NCBI GenBank assembly: GCA_012797725.1
Contig: JAAZON010000011.1
Span: 1-14,196 of the forward strand
Direction: 5' to 3'
Source: SAR324 cluster bacterium
GTDB taxonomy: Bacteria; Bdellovibrionota; UBA2361; JAAZON01
DNA: 14,196 bases
Shown piece by piece: positions 1 to 6,793 of the stretch. A program made the position numbers and the translations under genes. The notes beneath the pieces were generated by a model, which worked only from the letters and a program-made list of their open reading frames with translations, did not search any database and was not told the DNA's origin. Position 1 is the first letter of the stretch. Each line of letters starts with the position of its first letter.

Positions 1-1011
1 ATCCCAGTAATAGCGCTCTCCGTCATATGAATAACCGCCTCTTCGAATCCAATAGCGCTCTCCTGTTTTTGCCTGGGTAAAATCATAATAGCCGCGCATG
101 TCCCAGGGTTGCTCACGAACATGGATGTATATATCTGGATATTCCTCCACCAAGTCGCAATCTACCGCTGTATGATTTAAGAGTAGTTCAAATATGCTGT
201 TTATACCTTGAGACTTAAGCTCTTTGACTTTCTTTTCGCAAGCTACTGGGCCTCCGTGCAACGCATCGATATCTGTCATCGATTTAACCGAGAAGGGTGA
301 GCCACCACCATTGCCCTTTGCATTAAAAAAGCCAATAGGATAAACCCCAGTCCATCTGATACTTTCCACGGGCCCTGGAAGATCTGTATTTTTTAGGTCA
401 CAGAAAATTTTTCCACTTACACTTTCAGGATCTTGGCCTAATATTGCTCTTCGCTCAGCCAAGTTAAAGGCGCGAAGGAATATTTGATAGACACAACCAT
501 CTCGAATCCAAGCAGATAGATCTTGTTCTTCCAGTAGAGCACGTGCTTCAAAGAGCTTTTCCTCAACTTTTTGCTTGAAAATGTCATACTTTTGATGTGC
601 GTTTAGATTGGGATCCCATTCCAGGGCTTCAAACGCCTTAGCTTCATCATGGAAGGCAGCTTCGTGAAAAAGCGCACTTATGTAAGAGAAGAAATAATTC
701 AATTGGGAGATTAGAATTTCCTTTCCGAAAAAAGATTCGATTTCCCAAAGTGTATAACAAAAACCTTCCAGACCAGGGTTTTGTGCATGAATAACCGAAC
801 CCTCTAATCCCTGAAATTTGAATGCTTCGAAATAGTAGGGGCCTGAAAGCAATTTTTTCACTCTTTCAAGAAAAAGTCGCTTCTCAAGTTTTAGCTCGTT
901 AACGTTTTGTTTTGAAACTTCTGCACCATCAACAACAAGTTGAAGACGCTCAATTTCATCTATAACAACTTCCCGCTTTGGAAGCTCTTCACTATTTGGA
1001 AGAACTTTCAT
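1..1011 (-). CDS. GH13 alpha-amylase-family glycoside hydrolase or transglycosylase, N-terminal 337 residues (cut by window edge)
   Basis: Reading is open from an ATG at 1011 to the left edge, giving 337 residues without the C-terminus. Residues 1-165 are a helical region I cannot assign. From about 173 a GH13 TIM barrel starts: VYQIFLRAF (beta-1), IRWTGVYPIG at 219-227, the loop GGGSPFSVKSMTDID, then conserved region I as FELLLNH at 274-280. The usual Asp of region I (DxxxNH) is Glu275 here, while Asn279 and His280 are kept. The nucleophile and acid/base regions lie beyond the edge, so substrate and reaction cannot be decided; acting on alpha-glucan is inferred from the family and from the divergent glycogen synthase. 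An in-frame TAG lies two codons upstream, so 1011 is the first possible ATG. AGAGAGG at 1024-1030 lies 12 bases upstream, a rather long spacing. No signal peptide is seen, so it is probably cytoplasmic. Confidence 0.85.
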   Translation of the reverse strand, partial: MKVLPNSEELPKREVVIDEIERLQLVVDGAEVSKQNVNELKLEKRLFLERVKKLLSGPYYFEAFKFQGLEGSVIHAQNPGLEGFCYTLWEIESFFGKEILISQLNYFFSYISALFHEAAFHDEAKAFEALEWDPNLNAHQKYDIFKQKVEEKLFEARALLEEQDLSAWIRDGCVYQIFLRAFNLAERRAILGQDPESVSGKIFCDLKNTDLPGPVESIRWTGVYPIGFFNAKGNGGGSPFSVKSMTDIDALHGGPVACEKKVKELKSQGINSIFELLLNHTAVDCDLVEEYPDIYIHVREQPWDMRGYYDFTQAKTGERYWIRRGGYSYDGERYYWD

Positions 1012-1081
1012 GTGCTATATATGCCTCTCTTAACAACAACTTCCCAAAGACAAACCGTCTCAAAATTCTTAATGGCCTCAT
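992..1081 (-). CDS. possible 29-aa leader ORF upstream of the GH13 gene
   Basis: An ATG at 1079-1081 opens a short reading frame starting MRPLRILRRF, basic and hydrophobic, ending with TAG at 992-994. It overlaps the first 20 bases of the GH13 gene in another frame. Just before it, a textbook ribosome-binding sequence AAGGAGG (1106-1112) is followed after 10 bases by a TTG that starts a five-codon frame (1095 down to 1078). The TGA of that frame overlaps this ATG as ATGA. The order suggests chained coupled translation into the GH13 gene. This is inference: no family is recognised and the element may be chance. Confidence 0.2.
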   Translation of the reverse strand: MRPLRILRRFVFGKLLLREAYIAHESSSK

Positions 1082-1105
1082 ATTTTCGGCGCCAACCCGA
1101 CTTTT

Positions 1106-1112
1106 CCTCCTT
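1106..1112 (-). promoter_or_regulatory. strong Shine-Dalgarno (AAGGAGG) with no full-length gene behind it
   Basis: The minus strand reads AAGGAGG here, about 95 bases before the GH13 start. The only start codon at suitable distance is a TTG at 1093-1095 with five codons before TGA. It would serve a leader peptide or a standby ribosome site for the GH13 transcript. Confidence 0.3.
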
Positions 1113-1281
1113 GTTTATTTGAAGCAGGTAGAAAAAGCCTTTGATTAAAATATCGGTTTATCTCCACAAGGACTTAATGTTTCAGCTCCCCAATAATTCG
1201 ATTAATTACGTTCTTGCCGGACATTTATTTAGATGAATGAAGAGGGCGCCTAGCAGCTTAAGCAGAAAAGAGTAATCATTC

Positions 1282-1467
1282 GTGAATGTTGAGCTGTTGC
1301 GCTTCCAAATAAATTTCAGTTTAGAGAAGCTGATAGAGATTGAGAGCTACAGAAACGAATATAATATTTTTGAACGATACCAAGAGCTTAGCGATAGACT
1401 TTTTCCCTCAGCTTTTGTAATAGAAAGAGTGCATCGGGTTTTATCTTTGCTGTGTTTTTATGATTGA
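1282..1467 (+). CDS. possible 61-aa ORF coupled to the glycogen synthase gene
   Basis: A GTG-initiated frame (MNVELLRFQINFSLEKL at its start) ends in TGA at 1465-1467, eight bases inside the glycogen synthase gene. The product would be mostly helical and charged; I recognise no family. The main argument for it is that the synthase ATG at 1460 has only T-rich sequence before it and no Shine-Dalgarno, so ribosomes finishing this frame could restart there. Against it: it has no clear ribosome site of its own and starts with GTG. It may be only the leader of the synthase mRNA. Confidence 0.3.
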   Translation: MNVELLRFQINFSLEKLIEIESYRNEYNIFERYQELSDRLFPSAFVIERVHRVLSLLCFYD

Positions 1468-3304
1468 TACCAAGCTCCCCTCTCAGCCCTTTAGTTCATT
1501 CAAAGATCCCCACGATCCTTGGCTTTTTGAGATTTCTTGGGAAGTCTGTAACCAGATTGGCGGCATTTACACTGTGCTCAAAAGCAAAGTTGCTGCCATG
1601 CGTTCTCGGTGGGCAAATAATTATTTTGTTGTTGGACCCTACAATCCGAATACCGTGGAGATTGAGTTTGAAGAACGTGAAGCCGACGATCCGCTTCGCA
1701 GTGCTTTAGCAAAACTGAAGGAGCGGGGTTACCCGATTTATTATGGTCATTGGCTGCTTGCAGAGCATCCAAACGCACTTCTAATTGATTATCGTGCCCA
1801 CATGTGGTCGATAAATACGGACCGTCATTACCTAATGGTTGACAATGGAATTGGTGGTGAAGATGAGGATTCTGATTTAAGCGAATTTATAGAGTTTGGC
1901 TTTTGCTTGACGGAACTGTTTAGGGAGCTTTGTGCTGTTGCCCCTGAGAAAAAGATTGTAGCACACTTTCATGAGTGGATGTCAGCAGTCGCCCTCCCTC
2001 GCATTGTTTTTCATCAACTTCCTATCGCAACTGTTTTTACCACCCATGCAACACTTTTAGGCCGATACATAGCGGCGAATAATCCAAACTTTTATCGAGA
2101 TCTTGCTGGTCTTAATCCAGATTGGGCGTCGAGACATTATAGAATACACTCTCGGTATCTTATGGAACGAGCTGCCGCTCACTCAGCAAATGTCTTTACA
2201 ACTATTAGTGAGATTACTGCAGAAGAAGCGGATAAGGCATTAGGACGTCAGGCCGACATTATTCTTCCAAATGGTCTTAACATTGATCGCTTTTCAACTT
2301 TTCATGAGTTCCAGAATTATCACCGAATATTTGAAGAACGAATTCATGAATTTGTGATGGGACACTTTTTCCCAAGCTATCGATTTGATCTTGATAGAGT
2401 CTGTTACATTTTTACTAGTGGGCGTTATGAATATACCAACAAAGGCTTCGATATATTCATTGAAGCCCTTCATAGATTGAGCTGGCGTCTTAGAGATTTA
2501 CCCAATCCACCAGTGGTCGTTGCTTTCATTATTACAAAGGCACCTCTTGTAAGGATGAACTTTGAGGTATTAAAGCGGCATGCAATGTTTGAGGAACTTA
2601 GAAAACTTTGCATGCAAGTCGAAAATGGCTTGGGTGAGAAGATCCTTAATATCCTTGGAAAGGGACAGATGCCGTCATACGAGGACTTGTTGTCTGCGGA
2701 TTTGCAGCATGATCTAAAAAAGACAATTTATGAAATGCGTAGCGATCATTTTCCCCCGGTTGTGACTCATGATGTGCAAAATGACCAGAATGATCCGATA
2801 CTTTCCCATTTGAAATACCGGCAACTTTTTAATGCTGATTGGGATCCTGTTAAAGTTGTTTTTCATCCTGATTTTCTGGCTGCAAATAGTCCGCTTTTTA
2901 GCCTCGACTACGATCAATTTGTACGAGGTAATCACTTAGGCGTTTTTCCAAGTTATTATGAGCCTTGGGGCTACACGCCTGCTGAATGTCTTGCCCTAGC
3001 GGTACCTACTGTCACTACGGACTTAAGTGGAATTGGTTCTTTTGCGATGACTAATATCCCAGAAGGTGGGAACGGAGCCATCAAGATCTTAAAAAGATCG
3101 GGAACAAACAACGATGAATTGATTCAACAATTGACGGATTACCTATATTATTTTGTGCATTTGACAAGAAGGGAGAGGATTGAGCTAAGAGCCAAAGCGG
3201 AGAAAATTTCCGATATTTTTGCCTGGTCAACTCTATCAGCTTTTTATCACGAAGCTCATAACAAGGCCCTAGAACGTCAATATGGGAGTTTGGGGAAGGC
3301 CTAG
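1460..3304 (+). CDS. glycogen synthase, GT3 (eukaryotic Gys/Gsy-type) family
   Basis: This 614-residue cytoplasmic glucosyltransferase would extend alpha-1,4-glucan from a nucleotide-activated glucose (UDP-glucose in characterised GT3 enzymes; the donor here is untested). It matches the GT3 family along its whole length: WEVCNQIGGIYTVLKSK at 27-43 (donor-phosphate loop), AHFHEWMSAVALP, FTTHATLLGRYIA, FHEFQNYHRIFEERIHEFV, FTSGRYEYTNKGFDIF, and YYEPWGYTPAECL with the paired catalytic-site glutamates E501 and E509. Near the C-terminus, R570, R571, R573, R577, K579 and K582 follow the spacing of the glucose-6-phosphate/phosphorylation arginine cluster of the eukaryotic enzymes, the last two being Lys. 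It lacks long phosphorylatable tails. The ATG at 1460 is the only usable start, since a TAG lies at 1421-1423 in frame; no Shine-Dalgarno precedes it. It diverges from the GH13 gene and shares its stop with the next gene. Confidence 0.93.
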   Translation: MIDTKLPSQPFSSFKDPHDPWLFEISWEVCNQIGGIYTVLKSKVAAMRSRWANNYFVVGPYNPNTVEIEFEEREADDPLRSALAKLKERGYPIYYGHWLLAEHPNALLIDYRAHMWSINTDRHYLMVDNGIGGEDEDSDLSEFIEFGFCLTELFRELCAVAPEKKIVAHFHEWMSAVALPRIVFHQLPIATVFTTHATLLGRYIAANNPNFYRDLAGLNPDWASRHYRIHSRYLMERAAAHSANVFTTISEITAEEADKALGRQADIILPNGLNIDRFSTFHEFQNYHRIFEERIHEFVMGHFFPSYRFDLDRVCYIFTSGRYEYTNKGFDIFIEALHRLSWRLRDLPNPPVVVAFIITKAPLVRMNFEVLKRHAMFEELRKLCMQVENGLGEKILNILGKGQMPSYEDLLSADLQHDLKKTIYEMRSDHFPPVVTHDVQNDQNDPILSHLKYRQLFNADWDPVKVVFHPDFLAANSPLFSLDYDQFVRGNHLGVFPSYYEPWGYTPAECLALAVPTVTTDLSGIGSFAMTNIPEGGNGAIKILKRSGTNNDELIQQLTDYLYYFVHLTRRERIELRAKAEKISDIFAWSTLSAFYHEAHNKALERQYGSLGKA

Positions 3305-4008
3305 AGCGACTTCAGTATCCTTCCAAAGATGCCTTGAAGTATCTTCATTTCTCTTTTATTTGGAAGGCTTCTTCTAAATAGATTCCCAATAACTTGAGGT
3401 AAGTGGGGAGGGGTACCTTTGTTATAGAAGCCGCACTTGATCAATACCTCGTTCACGAGGTGGTCTAAATGGAAGAACTCTTCCCACTCCACAAGTCTTG
3501 AGTTATCAGAACCTCTGGGAAACAAAGAAGCATTCTTTGATAATTCATATAAAACAATAAGAACTGCTTGCGCAAGATTTAGAGAACTGCACCTTGGGTT
3601 AGTTGGAATCCTTACAAGATTGCGACACTGCTCGATGTGTTTATCGTGCAGGCCACTTTCTTCCGGACCAAAAAGAAGGCAGGTCTTTGACGCACTTCTT
3701 GTCCTTAAGGACTCTAGCCATTCATCAATAAATATACACGGTCTATTTTTACCCGTTCGTGCCGAGAAACCAATTACATCTGTGGAGTCTCGAACCGCTT
3801 CCTCGATTGTGTCAAAAGTTTTTACGTTTTTAAGAAGATCTATCGCATTACAGGCAGTAATTTTAGCCCTTTCAAATTCGTAGCGGCTGGGGGTTATTAG
3901 AGCGAGATCTTCAAAGCCCATATTTTTCATTGCCCTTGCGACCGCGCCTATATTTGCATTGTCTTCTGGTTCAACAAGTAAAATACGAAAGTTCTTAAAC
4001 TGAGACAT
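3301..4008 (-). CDS. trmJ: SpoU/TrmH-family tRNA (cytidine/uridine-2'-O-)-methyltransferase, TrmJ-like
   Basis: This is a 235-residue SPOUT methyltransferase that would transfer a methyl group from S-adenosylmethionine to a ribose 2'-OH, in TrmJ at position 32 of the tRNA anticodon loop. Three family motifs are clear: NIGAVARAMKNMGF at 19-32 (with the RNA-binding/catalytic Asn and Arg), LLFGPEESGL at 111-120, and IPTNPRCSSLNLAQAV at 134-149, which builds the trefoil-knot cofactor site. Length matches TrmJ/LasT proteins. Its TAG (3301-3303) overlaps the stop of the convergent glycogen synthase gene. The ATG at 4006-4008 lacks a strong Shine-Dalgarno, but a good promoter lies about 30 bases upstream. 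The exact target nucleotide is inferred, as TrmJ, TrmL and LasT-type relatives are hard to separate by eye. Confidence 0.88.
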   Translation of the reverse strand: MSQFKNFRILLVEPEDNANIGAVARAMKNMGFEDLALITPSRYEFERAKITACNAIDLLKNVKTFDTIEEAVRDSTDVIGFSARTGKNRPCIFIDEWLESLRTRSASKTCLLFGPEESGLHDKHIEQCRNLVRIPTNPRCSSLNLAQAVLIVLYELSKNASLFPRGSDNSRLVEWEEFFHLDHLVNEVLIKCGFYNKGTPPHLPQVIGNLFRRSLPNKREMKILQGIFGRILKSL

Positions 4009-4041
4009 AATTCAATGAGGCAATTTTAAATTTCAAATCAA

Positions 4042-4070
4042 AGTATATGGACATTAGATTTATTTCTCAA
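4042..4070 (-). promoter_or_regulatory. sigma70-type promoter for the TrmJ-like gene
   Basis: On the minus strand, TTGAGA (4065-4070) and TATACT (4042-4047) are separated by exactly 17 bases and match the -35 and -10 consensus at five of six and four of six positions respectively. Transcription would start near 4035 and give a leader of roughly 27 bases before the ATG at 4008. Confidence 0.6.
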
Positions 4071-4209
4071 ACCCCATAACCTCTAATATGAACAAAATGT
4101 AAAAAGTTATAAAAAGATTCGCAACTTTCATCAATTTTTATCGAATACAAAAACAAGTGCTTTTTTGGAAGGCATCTTCATTAATTAAACATGGAATGGA
4201 GAATCAGAA

Positions 4210-4602
4210 ATGACAACGAGCGTAAATACAATTGGTCGAGCGCAGTATCTGAGGGAATTCGGGGATTCGTTGAATAGAACGGATCACTTTCAAGAGGTTG
4301 GTGGAACGGTTGGAGGAATGCTTAGCGACTGTGAGAGGGAGCTTATGGAGGCCTATTCGGCTGTGGGAACATTGAAGCCGCCTTCGAGAACAGACGATCA
4401 AGGTAGAGTTCTTTCGCCCGAGGAAATCAAGGAGAAAGAAAAGGAGTACGAGCAAAAACTCAAGGAATCCGAAGCAAATATTCAGAAGCTGAATATTCGG
4501 TATAAGAGATTGCAAAACATCATGGATTTGTTTCAAACGGTTGTGAAGAACCACTATGAAATGGTGCAACGAATGATCGCAAATCTTTCAATCAGAGGTT
4601 AA
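4210..4602 (+). CDS. 130-aa helical/coiled-coil protein of unknown function
   Basis: I do not recognise a family. The protein has no signal peptide and no membrane segment. The first 55 residues are polar with a Gly-rich stretch (VGGTVGG). Residues 60-70 form a proline-containing linker, and about 70-128 are a long, highly charged helix with hydrophobic heptads (KEKEKEYEQKL, then LNIRYKRLQNIMDLF), ending in NHYEMVQRMIANLSIRG. The amphipathic C-terminal helix after a polar N-terminus recalls small substrates or chaperones of type III-like export systems, but no diagnostic motif is present, so this is only a suggestion. The ATG at 4210 has GGAG at 4198-4201, 8 bases before it. The next gene follows after 28 bases with the same ribosome-site layout, so the two are probably one operon, starting in the AT-rich gap 4071-4197. 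Confidence 0.75.
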   Translation: MTTSVNTIGRAQYLREFGDSLNRTDHFQEVGGTVGGMLSDCERELMEAYSAVGTLKPPSRTDDQGRVLSPEEIKEKEKEYEQKLKESEANIQKLNIRYKRLQNIMDLFQTVVKNHYEMVQRMIANLSIRG

Positions 4603-4630
4603 TTCAACACTTGCCATTGGAGATTCAAGC

Positions 4631-5626
4631 ATGACACATGTTAATAACAAAACCAGAACTGGAGAACGCCTGGTCGCTAATGCTTTTACTGGTGACGACA
4701 AAGCAAAATCTACACGCAACAAAAGAATTCCGACTATGAGACAGTCGGTTGTTAAAACAATGAATGCTATTCGCGGCACGGATTTCAAAGCAAACGAACT
4801 AAAATCACAGAAAGTCAGTGAAGGACTTGCAATGTTTGCAGTCGCACACAACCGCTTGGCTCATTTGGACTCCAAGACTGCAAAAGGCTTTCTTAATGGA
4901 GTCAAGAAAGCTTGGAAGAGCTTTAGAGCTGAAGATCTAAGTCATCCTCTTTTTAGGGCACTGGACAGCCAGATGAAAAAACTTGTTGAGGCCAAGAAAG
5001 TATCTGCGGAAAGAGCCGAGAGAATTTTAAGGTATTCTCTTGGTCATGCAAACATTTCAGGGAAGGTGGAAGAACTAAGCGATGGAAAGAGCTCGATTGC
5101 GATGAAATGGGCTGTCGAAAAGGGTTCTTCCTATATTGATAGGTTACTTAATGCAATTCATGGAAACAGAAATGCTAGGCAGTCAGAGTTGGATAAAGTC
5201 AGAGCCCATGTTTATGGCACAAATGAAGTTGAAAAGCCCTTAAATGACGCCATCCCTGCACCTGTGCAAAAAGATGAGGGAAGCACAGGTATTGAACTCC
5301 CATCGGTAAAAGATGTCGTGACTGAAGCAAATGATATGGCTTGGTATCCCGAATCAAAAAATACAGGGAAAGCTTGTTTTTATGTTCCTGAGGGGTATTC
5401 CGATGAGGTTTTAGGTATTGAGATCTATGACCAAGATTGGAATTTGATTGAAAGGTTGAATACGGCATCAAGAGATTCAGATGGACGACTCTGCTTCTAT
5501 TCACAATCGAAGGGTTCGGAATTCGGAAATACCATTAGATTAATACTTCGTTTCGTGGACGGGACAATTTTAGAACGAGGAGTAAACAACCCAAATAATT
5601 TTGAAGAGTGGTCTTACAGCTTTTAG
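4631..5626 (+). CDS. 331-aa protein of unknown function with C-terminal CFY pseudo-repeat
   Basis: No family is recognised. Residues 1-50 are basic and rich in Asn, Thr and Lys, without a hydrophobic signal peptide. Residues about 55-205 are helical and Lys/Ala-rich (DSKTAKGFLNGVKKAWKSF, then AERAERILRYSLGHA). A Pro/Glu-rich linker near 210-235 leads to a C-terminal beta-rich part (about 240-331). There the pattern CFY ... LIER occurs at 249-275 and again, looser, at 288-316 (CFY ... ILER), a period near 39 residues that suggests duplicated beta hairpins. The protein ends in NNFEEWSYSF. The ATG at 4631 has GGAG at 4619-4622, 8 bases upstream. It is the second gene of a pair with the 130-aa coiled-coil gene; the pairing suggests partner proteins, for example chaperone and substrate, but this is inference. 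Confidence 0.78.
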   Translation: MTHVNNKTRTGERLVANAFTGDDKAKSTRNKRIPTMRQSVVKTMNAIRGTDFKANELKSQKVSEGLAMFAVAHNRLAHLDSKTAKGFLNGVKKAWKSFRAEDLSHPLFRALDSQMKKLVEAKKVSAERAERILRYSLGHANISGKVEELSDGKSSIAMKWAVEKGSSYIDRLLNAIHGNRNARQSELDKVRAHVYGTNEVEKPLNDAIPAPVQKDEGSTGIELPSVKDVVTEANDMAWYPESKNTGKACFYVPEGYSDEVLGIEIYDQDWNLIERLNTASRDSDGRLCFYSQSKGSEFGNTIRLILRFVDGTILERGVNNPNNFEEWSYSF

Positions 5627-5925
5627 TGGTTTTTCTGGAGCGGGGGAAGCTGTCATAAGTAAAGCAGGCGTTCGTTTATATATGAAAATGTTGAGAAAAA
5701 ATTGGGCAGCATCAATTATGGAGTAATCTGCATCTAAATAGAAATTGTTTCAAAAACTTAAATCTAGAAGGGTGCCTAGAGACAAGTTTGTCAGTTGTTG
5801 CTGTAATTCATAAGCGATGGAATGGGGATTGTCGAAGTACGCTTGCCCGAGTTATTTTACAACTATATTTTTCTTGGGGTTAATGAGTTTATAGGATAAA
5901 TAAGAAATTTGGAGTAGGTGTTGCA
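5627..5925. other. 299-base gap without a supported gene
   Basis: Stops are frequent in all frames; the longest ATG frame I find is about 25 codons (from 5818) without a ribosome site. A short inverted repeat GACAA-GT-TTGTC lies at 5781-5792. The gap must hold the end of the upstream operon and the promoter of the secreted-protein gene, but I see neither a convincing terminator hairpin nor a good -35/-10 pair. Confidence 0.5.
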
Positions 5926-6393
5926 ATGAAAGGTTTTACTAAAATAGTTTTTTTTATTACAACTTTTTTTCTCTTAACTGTTTCTCTAGAAGTATCGGCT
6001 GCAACGCGACCCACCAACACAAGGCTTCGAAAGGTCTGTCCACGAATTTACAGCTTGGGGTATCATCAGCTCTACAAGTATGAGGCCTCTGGTCATCTGG
6101 CCTCATCCGACAGGGCAAGGTCTTGTAGCTTTATTGGAGGGCCTGGAGCTCCGTCTGTTCCACTCAACTATCTGCCAATCTATGATAAGTTTGGGAATCA
6201 GTTATCAGGTTTCAAAAATTATGCGAGAGGCGGGTATTATGCATATCGCTTCTACACATATGGACTTAGCTGTGCTGGTATTGCCGCTAAGGCAAAGAAA
6301 AATACAGGAAGCAGCACTGCCTATGTGAAACTTAGGAATGACGCTTGCGTGATTATTCCAAATCTTTATCAGCGTCATGGCAGGGCTTATTAA
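5926..6393 (+). CDS. small secreted protein, 155 aa, four cysteines, tyrosine-rich
   Basis: A typical Sec signal peptide is visible: MKGFTK, a hydrophobic core IVFFITTFFLLTVSL, then VSA-A with likely cleavage after residue 25. The mature 130 residues are basic, contain four Cys (38, 67, 116, 141) able to form two disulfides, and are rich in Tyr and Gly (GGYYAYRFYTYG near 102-113). No membrane anchor, lipobox or known domain is seen, so a periplasmic or extracellular location is likely but the role is unknown. The start is supported by the signal peptide and by GGAG at 5911-5914. It stands alone between a gap of about 300 bases and a converging small gene. Confidence 0.75.
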   Translation: MKGFTKIVFFITTFFLLTVSLEVSAATRPTNTRLRKVCPRIYSLGYHQLYKYEASGHLASSDRARSCSFIGGPGAPSVPLNYLPIYDKFGNQLSGFKNYARGGYYAYRFYTYGLSCAGIAAKAKKNTGSSTAYVKLRNDACVIIPNLYQRHGRAY

Positions 6394-6425
6394 ATTGTCG
6401 CTGGAATAGAGTTTCGAGTAGGGAA

Positions 6426-6446
6426 AGCAAAGCTTCAGACTTTGCT
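6426..6446. terminator. possible weak bidirectional terminator hairpin
   Basis: AGCAAAG (6426-6432) and CTTTGCT (6440-6446) form a perfect 7-base inverted repeat with a 7-base loop in the 63-base gap between two converging genes. The position is right for a shared terminator, but the stem is AT-rich and no clean T-run follows on either strand. Confidence 0.3.
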
Positions 6447-6456
6447 CAATGGGTTT

Positions 6457-6684
6457 TCAAGCCAAGAGATCAAGTACGCTCTTTGTCATTTCATCGGCTG
6501 TCTGAAGTACTTTGGCATTTGCGGTATAGGACTGAGAGCTCATTTTGATATCTATTATATCGCCTGTTGGATCACCGTAATTGTCTGTTGTGAAAGCTCT
6601 GGATATATTTTCAGCAGATTGTGAGCTTCTTCTTAAAGCTTCAATCATTCCATTTCTAGCAGTATCAAGTATTTTGTCGATCAT
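6457..6684 (-). CDS. 75-aa flagellar rod/hook-like mini-protein (terminal helices only)
   Basis: The C-terminal part (41-75) reads [20 protein letters not shown] followed by [15 protein letters not shown]. This closely follows the C-terminal helix of flagellar axial proteins such as FlgC, FlgE, FlgF and FlgG (typically ...SYEANAKVIQTADEM...). The N-terminal helix (1-30, with [20 protein letters not shown]) has the register of the N-terminal helix of the same family (...L....A.NIAN...). Only a short link (31-40) replaces the hundreds of residues between these helices in true rod and hook proteins. It could assemble in, cap or modulate an axial structure, or be a relic. The start ATG at 6682-6684 has only AGG nearby as ribosome site. 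It converges on the secreted-protein gene and diverges from the SNF2 gene; no other flagellar gene is in the window. Confidence 0.65.
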
Positions 6685-6793
6685 AGCCTGGAAATTATCG
6701 ACTCAGTATGGCACTACCTTTATAAAATGGGGCAATATATTCAAATAGGTATGTACAATAAATAAGATGGTTTGAGAAAAAGAGGGCACGGAA

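Noticed and set aside
940..1122. 60-codon frame on the plus strand with a TTG start
   Set aside because: It lies largely antisense to the GH13 start and its leader, has no ribosome site and an unconvincing composition.
3437..3883. 148-codon plus-strand frame
   Set aside because: It is the antisense shadow of the well-supported TrmJ-like gene.
4204..4569. 121-codon minus-strand frame
   Set aside because: Antisense to the 130-aa coiled-coil gene, which has the ribosome site and coherent composition; the Leu-rich translation is a product of reversed Lys/Glu codons.
5500..5626. Glycogen-binding CBM21-like ending (NNPNNFEEW) in the 331-aa protein
   Set aside because: Only a loose resemblance of a few residues; aromatic binding positions could not be matched.
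5818..5895. 25-codon hydrophobic mini-ORF (MEWGLSKYACPSY...)
   Set aside because: No Shine-Dalgarno and no supporting context; short frames of this size are expected by chance.
6704..6720. sigma54-like TGGCAC in the SNF2/mini-rod intergenic region
   Set aside because: TGGCAC is present but the downstream GC element at the required spacing is missing (TTTATA instead of TTGCA).
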